A DNA stretch of 64,000 nt, taken from the NCBI GenBank assembly GCA_947568835.1, contig OX387610.1, positions 3,978,501 to 4,042,500 of the forward strand, in the 5' to 3' direction. Every line of letters begins with the position of its first letter. Position 1 is the first letter of the stretch. The notes under the pieces were generated by a model. The model saw only the letters and a list, made by a program, of their open reading frames with translations, ran no database searches and was not told the origin of the DNA. A program made the translations under genes and the position numbers. Positions 9,501 through 20,399 of this stretch are shown here, one piece after another. This DNA is from Protonemura montana. Its lineage: Eukaryota > Arthropoda > Insecta > Plecoptera > Nemouridae.

Positions 9501-12348
9501 TATAACTTAATTTGAAAAAAAAAACTCGACTTGAAATTTGATTTAAAGTTGAAACGGTGAATGTTAACGTGGCCGTGGATTGGACTGCTAGAGAGGTGTA
9601 ATGCCGGGTCTGACCGTGTGCTTGAACATGATGTCTCCAATCTGACCCAGACTCTTGAACGTGAACAGCTTGAGCAGCCGTTCCACGTCTGAGTCCTTGG
9701 TCCGGACGAAGAACTGGTACAGCTCGAACGGAGAACTACGTTCCGATCTGAGCCAGACGGCGTTCCCAGCAGACTTGCCGAACTTGCTGCCGCTCTCGCT
9801 GGTAACCAGGGGGAGAGTTAGACCTGGAATTACAATGCATTTATTTATTTTGTATTGTTTGTGGAATATTTTACATAATATAGATAAAGTCCTATGATTA
9901 AAACTATATAGAACACCATCTAAAATTAAATAAATACAAACAAATTATACTGGTCAATGTTAGGTAGCTTTTATTTTCTACATTAGTCATGCTCATGCAC
10001 AGTTAGATCTGATGCCTGATATCAAATCATTTCATTTACTTTCGAGGATGTTTCTGGTGTATGAAAGTTCTTATGTCAAGACTTTGCATAGCTTAAAAAA
10101 ACCCAGTATATATCTAATTTGGTCTTTAAACAAAGTTATAACCGAGTTCGACTCGATGTTGGTAAAATTGGTCATCGTAAGGTTTGAAAGTCACAAAAAT
10201 GTTCTTTGCAAGCCAGTTCTTGACCCGGTATGTTTTCCCGGGCAAGATATTTGAACTCACCATACACGCGGGCATCTTCAACGCGTGAAATGAGGTCGTG
10301 CCCGGACACGATGTTGCCCATCTGGTCGTTGCCCCCAATCTGTGATATAAAATAAACTCGTTTTTATAACTGAATAATTTCATACACTATTTACTTTTTT
10401 ATTCTAAAAATGACAAGGTCAACTAATTCTAGCAATTTCTCGAAAAGTGCACCACGCTATGCCAATTTCCTTCTCCGGTAAGTTGAGCTATCTTTCATCC
10501 TTCACCACAACAAATATCCAGCCTCTTGGCACTCTATTCAGAGCATCCAGCCTCTTGGCACTCTATTCACAATATCCAGCCTCTTAGCACCCTATTCACA
10601 ATATCCAGCCTCTTGGCACCCTTTTCACAATATCCAGCCTCTTGGCACCCTATTCACAATATCCAGCCTCTTGGCACACTATTCACAATATCCAGCCTCT
10701 TGGCACCCTATTCACAATATCCAGCCTCTTGGCACCCTATTCACAATATCCAGCCTCTTGGCACCCTATTCACAATATCCAGCCTCTTGGCACCCTATTC
10801 ACAATATCCAGCCTCTTGGCACACTATTCACAATATCCAGCCTCTTGGCACCCTATTCACAATATCCAGCCTCTTGGCACCCTATTCACAATATCCAGCC
10901 TCTTGGCACCCTATTCACAATATCCAGCCTCTTGGCACTCTATTCACAATATCCAGCCTCTTAGCACCCTATTCACAATATCCAGCCTCTTGGCATCCTA
11001 TTCACAATATCCAGCCTCTTGGCACTCTATTCACAATATCCAGCCTCTTAGCACCCTATTCACAATATCCAGCCTCTTGGCACCCTATTCACAATATCCA
11101 GCCTCTTGGTACCCTATTCATATAAGTAAAAAAAGAAACGTAATGGGTAGTTTCCAAACTTCCTGCTAACATCCTGCAACAGATATATTTAGAGCAGTCT
11201 TTACAGAACGCAAACGCGCTCTCCTTCATGCAATGCTATAAGCAAAGTACGCACCTGAAAGCGACATCCATGCGTGCGAAATAAGTGCAGCCAGTCGTAC
11301 GCCTGGAAAACTTGGTAAGCAAACTCAGTGAAGCTCATCCCGGCGGGAGAAGCAAGTCTCGACTGCACGCTCTGTCTTGACATCATCGTGCCCATGCGGA
11401 AGTGTCTTCCCACAGAGCCAACCAGCTGCAAGGCCGGCATGGAACTATACCAGTCAGCATTGTTCACGAGCCTGCAAAGACATGGAGTTGAGACCTCGAC
11501 GACATTGGCTGGATGAGTGACGTCAATTGTGACCAGTGAAAACAGAAGGTGAGAATAGATTGTTCTAATCGACTGTTTTAATGGGTTTTAAATTTGTCTT
11601 ACGTACTTGAGGGGATGAAGCTGGGTTGACTTGTTCTGTTGTTTCCAAATAAAATGTTCGTGGTTAGAAAATATCTGTCGAATATTTTCTGTAATTGAAT
11701 TAACATTATGATCAACTAAATTTGAAGCCATTTGGCTTCTTTCAGTGGTACGGCCACTAGGATCTCCTATTTGGCCTGTTGCTCCACCGACCTAGAAAAT
11801 AAACATAATTCCTGATAATACAAATATATATATATATATTTTTTTTTTCTAATTTAAATGCGTTTGTCAGTAGAATATTAATGACAAATATAACTAGGTA
11901 TTCATATGGACTTAAGCTGGGTATATTAGCAATTAAAATGATTGAGTGAGTGAGTGTTAATGTTTTTTCCTCACAAGAGCAATGACTTTGTGGCCAGCAC
12001 GTTGCCAATGAATGAGATTGACCAGTACGAGGAGATTGCCGACATGCAAACTGTCAGCAGTAGGATCGAAGCCTGCATAGACGCTTTGTGGTCCTGCGCT
12101 GAGGACACCGACAACTTCATTGCTGTAATCCAAGATAATGCATTGTTGATTAGATAATTGCAAACATGATTCGTTCACTTTCTAAATATAGTTAGTTACC
12201 TGGATGTATCAGGGAATATATCTTGGAACAAGCCTCGCTCATGGAGCTTCAGAATGTTTCGGTTTGAATATTTGCGGTTAATGTGTATGCATTTACTTTT
12301 CGAAAAACTTCTACAGAGCTGTCTACTAATTTTCTGGTAGATAGACAT
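6588..12348 (-). CDS. YARS2: Tyrosyl-tRNA synthetase, mitochondrial
   Basis: Class I synthetase that charges mitochondrial tRNA-Tyr. Exons on the minus strand: 12348-12200, 12122-11975, 11791-11607, 11471-11255, 10339-10261, 9823-9615, 8983-8917, 8509-8321 and 6748-6588. All have GT-AG borders and fitting phases, giving 467 aa (human 477). A basic, Arg/Ser-rich N-terminus ([19 protein letters not shown]) fits a mitochondrial targeting signal. Family landmarks: [24 protein letters not shown] with the HIGH-type HVGN at 76-79; [40 protein letters not shown] (KMSKS-type loop) at 273-277; and a C-terminal S4-like exon [11 protein letters not shown] to [12 protein letters not shown]. The first ATG is at 12348; the frame is open for 15 codons upstream without an ATG. 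The intron between exons 4 and 5 holds a 29-bp minisatellite; the intron between exons 8 and 9 holds two foldback elements. Head-to-head with eRF3. Confidence 0.97.
7446..7551. repeat. Perfect-looking palindrome made of two inverted tRNA-SINE 3' ends
   Basis: Arms 7446-7494 and 7503-7551 are inverted copies, with only about 8 bases between them. Each arm reads outward as CCCCGTTTGGGCATCAATTT then TTGAGACGGTTATAGTGTTG, that is, the T-arm/acceptor end of the tRNA-like unit plus its tail. The left flank 7391-7445 carries GCAAACGCTTGCAATGCGCG, the outer part of the same element. In the YARS2 intron between exons 8 and 9. Confidence 0.8.
7814..8243. mobile_element. Foldback element (MITE-like) with about 200-base inverted arms
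   Basis: The left end GTGCCACCGTTGAGTGTAGG is the inverse of the right end CCTACACTCAACGGTGCCAC. Inside, GAAAGATGACTACCTTACCG (left) mirrors the segment before CATCTTTCACGCAGAGAC (right). The arms fold over most of their length with a central AT-rich loop near 8000-8050. Diverged relatives without the full palindrome occur at 34.2, 38.0, 50.9, 54.4 and 60.4 kb. No coding capacity, so it would be non-autonomous. Confidence 0.8.
9205..9485 (-). mobile_element. 5S-rRNA-derived SINE, minus orientation, 3' truncated
   Basis: Minus-strand reading gives a 5S-like head (GATCACC...TTAAG, then GGATGGGTGACC as CACCCATCC here), the body with GGAGAGAGGTTGGAGGGATG and ATTTGTGGAGGAATCCTG, and the GGGACGTTAAGCCGGTGGTC segment. 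It lies in the YARS2 intron between exons 6 and 7. Confidence 0.8.
10529..11125 (+). repeat. 29-bp minisatellite, about 20 copies
   Basis: Unit ATCCAGCCTCTTGGCACCC plus TATTCACAAT, repeated with few changes (TTGGC/TTAGC, CACCC/CACTC/CACAC). Because 29 is not a multiple of three and the unit has no stop, all plus frames are open across the array; these frames are not genes. It fills most of the YARS2 intron between exons 4 and 5. Confidence 0.95.
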
Positions 12349-12938
12349 AGGGAAGCAGTTTCTTAAACGATTGTAAAAAGTGAGGTTATACAAAATTCAC
12401 ATGTAGACTCAAAAATCACAAGAAGTACATTGAAGCATCAATAAAGACTTGTTTAACTCGTTAAAATGTGTATCTCCATATTAAGTTACAAAAATTGTAG
12501 TTTCAGTTTTGCTTAAATCAGCTTTTATAACATTGAAAACTCCATTTGATTTCCTTCAACACAAAATTCCAGTTCTCAACAGATGACAGCACATGCGATT
12601 GTATTTGCCGCATTTCGTGATTTCGGCATCCCCCACCCTTCTTGCGGCAAAAATGTGCCAGACGGAAACACTTGATCAAGTTCATTTTAAACAAACTTTT
12701 TAACTCAAAACAAAACTCAGCGTCCATATGTAAATTATTTAATGATTTTTATTAGCGATAATGTCAAGTTTACAGTGGCAAATTTATTGTAAATACAGAG
12801 GGATCAGGCGTGCTTCAATCTCCAAGTGCCATTAGCTTCCGGTGGAGTGAAGAACGCACGCGGATATAAAGGAGGACCGAAATTCTATAATTATTTTTTG
12901 TGTTAATTAGTTTGGACAATATAAATACCATTACTGCA
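12349..12938. promoter_or_regulatory. Shared head-to-head promoter interval, YARS2 / eRF3
   Basis: 590 bases separate the two divergent ATGs and must contain both 5' UTRs and transcription starts. No clear TATA box is seen on either strand. No repeats intrude, unlike nearly every other non-coding interval here, which suggests constraint. Shared regulation is inferred, not shown. Confidence 0.5.
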
Positions 12939-15900
12939 ATGGCAAACACTAATAATGCTCCTGATAGTTGGGAACAACAAGATGACACTGGTGCGGGTGG
13001 TGATACTGCAGACCCGTCTGATATGTCGGGTACATTTTCCACGTTGAACGTGAATGCAGTCGAGTTTGTGCCTTCATTCTTACCTAGCAGTCCTAGACAA
13101 GAAGCAGAAGATTCAGCAACCCTCCCGAATAAAGAATCTCCAGACTCGGTGGACGGCCAAGTTCCTGTCACGAATGGTATGATCAAATGGGGAATAAAAT
13201 TGCAATTATCTGCAAGTAAATCATTAAGGTTGGGCTGGGCCTAGGGGGTTTGCCTAAATAGGCCTTCCAGCAATTTAACAGCTGTCTCAAAAATCAACCT
13301 CCCTTTTTTTATTTTCAACTGGTATTAAATCTCAAGAAAGTGCGGAAATAACTTGCTTAACTTCTGCTTGTCAGTAGCAAACTGCTGCCACACTGTGATT
13401 TATTATGTTTCATTTAAAAATAACCAAGCTCCCAAACTGACACACTTCGTTTTCCTTGACAAATTGTGAATTAATTTAACTTCCCATAAATTGGAGCTTA
13501 CTGGCAATATGTCTCAAATTATGTCAGAAGAATCTGTGACAAGTTTACTTAAAATCCCAAAATAATCACCCATCCCTAAAGAGATTTCATCTGTCACTAA
13601 TTTAGTTGTAGATATTCTACTTAACCTGCCTATCACAAATTTTACTGTCCACAAATACCATTTATAGTTATGCTATATACAAGTATATTCTAGCGTCGGT
13701 ATTATCAATAAGCTACTCCAAAATCGTAGTAACAATTGGACCATAAGTTTGGACCATCCCTGTATGATTGCACGATGTGTCATCATTGTTGTATCAGGTG
13801 AAGACGGAGTGGGAGTCGATCAAGATATGGACGAGCCGCCCGGGCTGGGACGGCCTCCTCCCGCTGACAGCTGGGAGGAAGTTGCAGACATTGACCCACT
13901 TCTCACACCTGAAAACGAGTCCGACCTAGATGACGAAGAAGAAGCTGTTATCAAACCGAAGAAACGGCCAGCGAGAGAAGTAGAAGACACAAAAAGCAAG
14001 AAGGAACACGTAAATGTAGTCTTCATAGGACATGTTGGTGAGTAAATGCAATCTTAGTCAAACTTTCCGAAGGGGTTTTATCTATTTTCCTGGCATAATT
14101 GGTTTTGCCATGTTGTTTTATGTTCTGAAGAAAGGTTTCTTTCTTCAATAGCGTAGCTGTAAATGAAAACTTCTATATTTGAGTCCTAACCGTATTCTTA
14201 TGTTCTTTACTCTAGGTAGGCACTAGATTCAAGTTACATACTTATTTGGCTTCCTCTTACATAAGTAGTTTTCCAAGTTCCAGTTCCATTAAAAGGCTTA
14301 GGCTTTAAATGTTTTCTGCGTGTCTTCAATTTTGCAGGAAAGCTATATTTGTGTTGTAAATTGAAGTTATCTTAGATTGACTCTCATTAACTTAATTGCA
14401 TTTAAATAAATTGACCCCTTACATTCCTGTTCCAAAAAAACGTGACTCTTCTAATCTCTAATTCCCTTGCAGATGCTGGTAAATCTACAATCGGTGGTCA
14501 AATAATGAATTTAACTGGAATGGTGGACAAGAGAACGTTGGAGAAATATGAAAGAGAAGCGAAAGAGAAAAGCAGAGAAACGTGGTACCTCTCGTGGGCG
14601 CTAGATACAAATCAAGAAGGTCAGTTCCTAGTTGTTTTTGTTTTTATTCCTCCTGTCACTAAGTTACTCGCATTGACGGCATGGATTTGTGGAGGAATCC
14701 TTTTTTTCGCGTTGTATTGTCCTTCGGAAGGGACGTTAAGACGGTGGTCCCCTTGGTATGTAAATATTTGAGCAGCATTTATGTAGCGTTGTAAGCCTCA
14801 TGTCAGATTTTTTTAAGTAAAATGAAACCGATATGGCCTGACAGAGTTTCTCAATTGTGCTATCTTATGTTACCATGGGTATATCATGGCCTAGCATAGG
14901 AAGTTCAATGGTGGATTCAACATTTGGTAGCCATGGAGATGCTGAGATTGCCTGAAAAAGTTCCTCAATTCTGCCATATGTTACTATGGGTAAATCATGG
15001 CCTAGCATAGGAGGTTCATTGGTAGATTCAACGTTGGGAATATCACACATATTGTGCGTTCAAATAAACTAATAATAAAAAAAAAAAAATGTGATAGACG
15101 TTCAACAAGAATTGGTATAGAAATAAAGGTTGTCGGGAAACAAAATGACTATAGGGGTCAGAATCATGAGAGGTAGTTCAGTTTAGTGCGAATGTTGACT
15201 GTTGTTTGTTGTCCCGTGCAGAGCGTGACAAGGGCAAGACTGTGGAGGTCGGCCGCGCGTACTTCGAGACCGAAAAGAAACACTTCACCATCCTGGATGC
15301 GCCCGGACACAAGAGCTTCGTGCCGAACATGATCGGCGGCGCTGCCCAGGCTGACCTCGCAGTTCTCGTGAGTACACCAGCTTCCGTAGACCGGCTTATG
15401 GAAACCGCCATCCAAGCCTGCTTTTTCTTTTTACAGAAATTTATTTTGTCTTGCGTACTATCCGGAATTCGGTATTAGGTGTCATTACCTTTGGCAAGTG
15501 GAGAAAAATGTAAAAACAATTACCTGTTCACCAGAAGTCAAATTATTGTTCTACAACATACTCGATTTCTAGAATGCTAACTTCAATGACATGGCCAAAC
15601 TGCAAAGACTGATTGGTCTGAAATAACTAGTGGTCTTTCCCCTTAAGCAACCAGTGCTGTTTGCAACGCACTTAAACAACGTTTAGGAGTGGTTTGAACT
15701 GGTGCAGTAATTTGCTCTAAAGATTAGCGCCGTCCTTCGTAAAAGATGTTAAGCTGGTGGTCTCATCGATACTCATCAACAGCAGTAGACTTCTCCAGGA
15801 TTTGCCTTCTCCCATTAAGACTAAGTTAGGTTCATCATCATTCAACATCATCCTCATTACCATCCACTCATTCACAAACACTATCAGACAAGCGCCACAT

Positions 15901-18900
15901 GGTCCGTTGTCAAAACAGTACGTTGTTGCGCGCTGCAACTCAGTGGAATTGATTAACGATTGCGTTTCCCGCTTCCAGGTGATCTCGGCGCGCAAGGGAG
16001 AGTTTGAGACGGGCTTCGATCGCGGAGGACAGACGCGAGAACACGCGATGCTCGCGAAAACAGCCGGCGTTAAGCACCTCGTCGTGCTCGTGAACAAGAT
16101 GGACGACCCCACCGTCGCATGGTCGGAAACTAGGTGTGTACAATTTCATTCGCTATTGAATTAGGGTTTGAAAATTATGTTTTGATTATGGAGTACCGGT
16201 CTTCACCTTTGGCGGAAGTCGCTCCAGCCAATAGATAATTGAACACGACCTTTTTAAGAAGAAACTAGTGTTCTTGATAAATCTCTTTAGATAAGAAAAA
16301 CTAGGCTGTAAATACTTACAGTCACTGGTTCCAGTTATGATGTACTGCATTGACATCCTTTCTAACTCGATTCACTTTCCTGCTGCGCTCAAAAAGCGCA
16401 ATTCGTTTGAAATGATCTTTGTGAGCACTGTGATTTAACTGGCTCCATTTGCAGGTACAACGAATGTCGAGACAAGATCATGCCATACCTAAAGAAGCTT
16501 GGCTTCAACCCGGCCAAGGACCTCTCATTCATGCCTTGCTCGGGCCTCACGGGCCTGGGTCTGTTGGTGCAAGTAGAGCCAGAACTCTGCCCCTGGTACA
16601 GGTGAGAAGCTTCTTCAACCCTATGTTACACAATGAAATAGCAGTCCATTCTGCTGTCTGGCTCAAGGCATGGCTTGCCAAACAAAGCTTGCAGCCTATG
16701 CTGTTGTCCAGCTCAAGACATGCCTTGCCAAACAAAGCTTGCAGCCCATGCTGTTGTCCAGCTCAAGACATGGCTTGCTAAACAAAGCGTGCAGCCCATG
16801 CTGTTGTCCAGGTCAAGGCATGCCTTGCTAAACAAAGCTTGCAGCCCATGCTGTTGTCTAGCTCAAGACATGGCTTGCTCAACAAAGCTTGCAGTCCATG
16901 CTGTTGTCCAGCTCAAGACATGGCTTGCCAAACAAAGCTTGCAGCCCATGCTGTTGTCCAGCTCATGGCATGGCTTGCTAAACAAAGCTTGCAGCCCATG
17001 CTGTTGACCAGCTCAAGACATGGCTTGCCAAACAAAGCTTGCAGCCCATGCCTGCTGAATGGGCAGGTTGCTAAATGGTTTTATAGCTATCAAATCTGTT
17101 CTTTTGATTTGGTGTAAACGCTGTGTCTGAAAATCCTTTGTAATTAAAACCTAGAAACTTCTTTGGCTTTAAAGTAACGTAAACACCCGCAATTAACTGG
17201 TTGTGTTTCAGAGGGGAGGCCTTCATCCCATTCATCGACAACCTCCCGTCGCTGAACCGCAAGATGGGCGGCCCGTTCGTCATGCCCATCGTGGACAAGT
17301 ACAAGGACATGGGCATGGTTGTGATGGGCAAGGTGGAGGCGGGGGAGACCAAGAAGGGACAGTCGCTGGTGCTCATGCCCAACAGGGTGAGTCTTTGGCA
17401 CACAAAGTTTGGAATCAATCTCGTGGTTTCCTCTTTGAACGGTCGTGCCGCGACCGTTCTTTGGGAAGGAATGTTTTAAGATGGAACTTGATCTATGGCA
17501 GTCTCCAATGTGCTCCCCACCTTAAATGTGGAGATAAAAATCCGAGTACTCTTTGACCTATGATAGTGCATAGAATCCAGCTAGCTAATCTCAAATGACC
17601 TAAATACAGCATAAGATCCAGCCAGCTGATCTCAAATAACCTGGATGGAGCATAAGATACAGCCAGCTAATCTCAAATAACCTGGATAGAGCATAGGATC
17701 CAGCCAGCTGATCTCAAAGAACCTGGATAGATCATAAGATCCAGCCAGCTGATCATAATTGAAGTAATGCAACCATTGTTTATATTAGGTATGACTTATG
17801 AGTCCCTAAATCTGAGGTGTCCCCATGACTTTGATGTTGATGTGAGAGTTTTTCGAACTCGTTTTCAAACGCTCGCATTCTGACCGAGTTTCAACCGATC
17901 TCTCTGTCTGTTGCAGACGGTGGTGCTGGTTGACCAGATGTGGTCCGACGACGAGGAGGTGACTGCCGTTTGCGCCGGCGAGAACGTGAAGATCAAGTTG
18001 AAGGGCATTGAGGAAGACGACGTCTCTCCGGGCTTCGTTCTCTGCGACAACGCCAGCCCCATCCGAACAGGCCGCGTGTTCGATGCACAGGTCGTCATCC
18101 TCGAGCACAAGAGCATCATTTGCGCGGGCTACTCTGCGGTCATGCACATACACTGCGCTGCCGAGGAGGTCACAGTCAAAGTGAGTGATAGGGTTGACGA
18201 GGTCATAGTCAACGTGAATGCTTATTTGAAATCTTTGCAAACGCTTGCAATGCACAGGGTATTTTATTATTATGAACACTATTTGAACTGGGTTTTGAAT
18301 TCTAAGTAAAGAACAACTAAATTTCCCGACGTTTCGCAACAGATACTAGTTACTTCTTCACAGGTTTGAGCAGTCAAACCTTAACCCTCTGAAGAAGTAA
18401 CTAGTATATGTTGCAAAACGTCGGGAAATTTAGTAGCCCTTTACTTAGCATTCCAAACCCAGTTCAAATAGTTTTTCTAAATATTAGTAGTGTTCATATT
18501 AACAAAAAGCGTATTAAACACGAATTACGAACCGATCCAGCCCAAGAGTTCACTTTTTCGAGCAAATTACACGATTTTTATAAAGATATACAATGAGACA
18601 TCCCAGCCAGAGTCAAACTATTTAAGGCTTTTATATAAGGTTAAAAGTTGAGGTTGTCGACTGAAGGCAATTAAAATGTTCAGTTCTAGCTGGGGAAACA
18701 TTTATTAAGCCTCTGTCGTCATTGTTGCCAGGCAACTTAACGTAAATTAAGGGGGTTCACACGAAATGTGAAAATCAACATTAGAGCGAATCTGTTTGCA
18801 TGACATTATTCTCAATGTGTTGCTGAGCGAGTTGCTCAGGCTCAGGGAGATCCATGAATCGGGTTAAACCTGTGCTCCCATCGTTGCAGGCCTTAATCTG

Positions 18901-19975
18901 TCTGGTGGACAAGCGGACGGGAGACAAGTCGAAGACCCGGCCGCGGTTTGTCAAGCAGGACCAGGTGGCCATCATGCGCATCGAATGCTCAGGAGTGATC
19001 TGCATGGAGCAGTTCAAGCTCTTCCCTCAGATGGGCCGGTTCACCCTTAGGGACGAAGGTACGTCACTTTGCTTTGTCAATTTTCTACTTATTATCAGGA
19101 AAATTATGGCCTCTAGGGAATCGGTGCTCAAACGGGGAATCGAACCCCAAACTCCACCTGTCCACAGGTGTTGCTTTCACCAATTGAGCTACTTGGACAC
19201 ATAATATTTAAGAGTATTTTAGTGCATTTGATGAGATTGACGGATCTCCAAGGAGTAAAACCACGAGGCTGTTAAAAATCACAGTCACTCCTGATTTTAG
19301 TGACGCGATATTGTGCCACATCCATTCAATTTCGAGTTAGTCCAATATTTCGTTTGACACCTTTTATTCTATCTTATGTTAACATTATTTCTACACTGAC
19401 CCAGAGCGGTAATTCTTAATCCTGGTATTACTGTTAGTAGCACCCTCCTACCTAGCACCACCATAGCACCAAGCAGTAACCCTGACCTAGAGTGGTGATT
19501 TGTAACCCTGATATTACTGTTCGTAGCACCGTGCTAACTAGCACCACCATAGCGCCAAGCAGTAACCCGACCTAGAGCGGTGATTCGTAACCCTGGTATT
19601 ACTGTCAGTAGCACCGTGCTAACTAGAACCACCCTAGCACCAAGCAGTAACTCCGACCTAGAGTGTTGATTCGTAACCCTGGTATTACTGTCAGTAGCAC
19701 CGTGCTAACTAGCACCACCATAGCACCAAGCAGTTACCTCGACCTAGAGCGGTGATTCGTAACCCTGGTATTACTGTCAGTAGCCCGACCTAGAGCAGTC
19801 ATTCGTAACCCTGGCGTCCCTATCATGGTTATATACAAAAACAGGTCGTGTTACGTAGCTCTAGCGAAGGCTTGTGCTTGTTAACTTGAAATGCAGTGCG
19901 CCCTCCACTAATCTGAGTTTGATCGTTGCAGGCAAGACGATCGCAATGGGCAAAGTGCTGAAGGTGATCGAGTGA
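12939..19975 (+). CDS. GSPT1: Eukaryotic peptide chain release factor GTP-binding subunit (eRF3)
   Basis: eRF3 is the GTPase partner of eRF1 in translation termination. Exons: 12939-13176, 13798-14037, 14473-14619, 15222-15367, 15979-16133, 16455-16601, 17212-17386, 17917-18180, 18890-19058 and 19932-19975; all GT-AG, total 1725 bases, 574 aa. A PAM2 motif for poly(A)-binding protein ([14 protein letters not shown]) lies at 34-47. The GTPase motifs are G1 GHVDAGKST at 157-165, G3 DAPGH at 234-238, G4 NKMD at 296-299 and G5 SGL at 338-340. Domains 2-3 follow ([56 protein letters not shown]) to the end KVLKVIE. The first ATG with a fitting frame is 12939. Exons are GC-rich against AT-rich introns. 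Introns 6, 7 and 9 carry minisatellites, intron 8 a hammerhead-like palindrome. Sequence is closest to arthropod eRF3. Confidence 0.98.
14675..15045 (+). repeat. eRF3 intron 3: 5S-SINE body fragment, then 114-bp units
   Basis: 14675-14757 matches the SINE body (CATGGATTTGTGGAGGAATC, then GGGACGTTAAGACGGTGGTC). 14835-15045 holds about two copies of the 114-bp dispersed unit (GCCTGACAGAGTTTCTCAAT, TATCATGGCCTAGCATAGGA). Confidence 0.75.
15820..15935 (+). repeat. 5S-SINE tail fragment in eRF3 intron 4
   Basis: Matches the SINE tail: TTAGGTTCATCATCATTCAA, CCACTCATTCACAAACACTA, GTTGTCAAAACAGTACGTTG. The 5S-like head is absent. Confidence 0.65.
16648..17058 (+). repeat. 50-bp minisatellite, about 8 copies, eRF3 intron 6
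   Basis: Unit AACAAAGCTTGCAGCCCATG, CTGTTGTCCAGCTCAAGACA, TGGCTTGCCA repeats every 50 bases. It begins about 50 bases after the exon 6 donor and ends about 150 bases before exon 7. The plus-strand frames through it are array frames, not exons. Confidence 0.95.
17575..17755 (+). repeat. Minisatellite of about 42 bp, 4 copies, eRF3 intron 7
   Basis: Unit ATAAGATCCAGCCAGCTGAT, CTCAAATAACCTGGATAGAG, C. This is the reverse complement of the unit in the 41.5-42.7 kb array. Confidence 0.9.
18236..18480. repeat. Palindromic repeat with hammerhead-ribozyme-like core, eRF3 intron 8
   Basis: Inverted arms about 18278-18356 and 18388-18471. The right arm reads CTCTGAAGAAGTAACTAGTA, TATGTTGCAAAACGTCGGGA, and ends CCCAGTTCAAATAG. 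The pattern CUGAAGA, a GUAAC/GUU-C stem, (G)AAAC and GUC followed by GGG facing an upstream CCC resembles a type I hammerhead core as described in Penelope-like elements. The right arm has AAAA where the catalytic GAAA is expected; the left arm keeps GAAA. Bases 18236-18275 are the end of the tRNA-SINE element (GCAAACGCTTGCAATGC). Confidence 0.65.
19123..19200 (-). repeat. tRNA-like SINE unit, eRF3 intron 9
   Basis: On the minus strand: GTGTCCAAGTAGCTCAATTG (5' acceptor strand and A box), then GGGGTTCGATTCCCCGTTTG with a perfect T-arm and B box, ending GAGCACC. It is the same unit as at 33745 and 34073. Confidence 0.7.
19400..19812 (+). repeat. Minisatellite of about 86 bp, 4-5 copies, eRF3 intron 9
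   Basis: Unit CGACCTAGAGCGGTGATTCG, TAACCCTGGTATTACTGTCA, GTAGCACCGTGCTAACTAGC, ACCACCATAGCACCAAGCAG. The last copy is shortened. Confidence 0.9.
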
Positions 19976-20356
19976 GTCGTCGAACGGGTGCTAAAGGGGC
20001 GCGACCCGGATAGCACGCACGCTTTGTACGTCACGTCTCGTCCCCGCTCGCCCACGACATTCGCTTTCCGAGAGCAGGCGCGCGACTTCCGAGCCGGCTT
20101 TCAAGTCTGCGGTCGGAACGCAAAGCGTCGGCGGCGGTCTGCGCGCGCCAACCTGACTGGTTTCGGTTTTGGTGCCTTCGATATCCTCTTTTTGTGTTGC
20201 CGATTTCTTTGTTTTGGTTCGTGCGGGACCTCTTTGCTGTCCACTTTTGAAAACACCGATCGGAGGCGGTCGATCTCGCTGAATAACGGAACGGTTTGGT
20301 GGGCCAGCGCCACGGTTTTTTAGCTTGCGGATCGAAACGTAGCCGATGATGAGTGA

Positions 20357-20366
20357 AATAAATAAA
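20357..20366 (+). terminator. eRF3 polyadenylation signals
   Basis: Two overlapping AATAAA hexamers about 380 bases after the stop. The 3' UTR from 19976 is unusually CpG-rich (TACGTCACGTCTCGTCCCCG) and holds spurious frames on both strands. Confidence 0.65.
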
Positions 20367-20399
20367 ATATGGGGATCCTGCATTGATTAGTTCGCCAGT

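Noticed and set aside
10526-11169. Long plus-strand frames of up to 199 codons with repeating [20 protein letters not shown]
   Set aside because: They are the 29-bp minisatellite read in three frames, inside a YARS2 intron and antisense to it.
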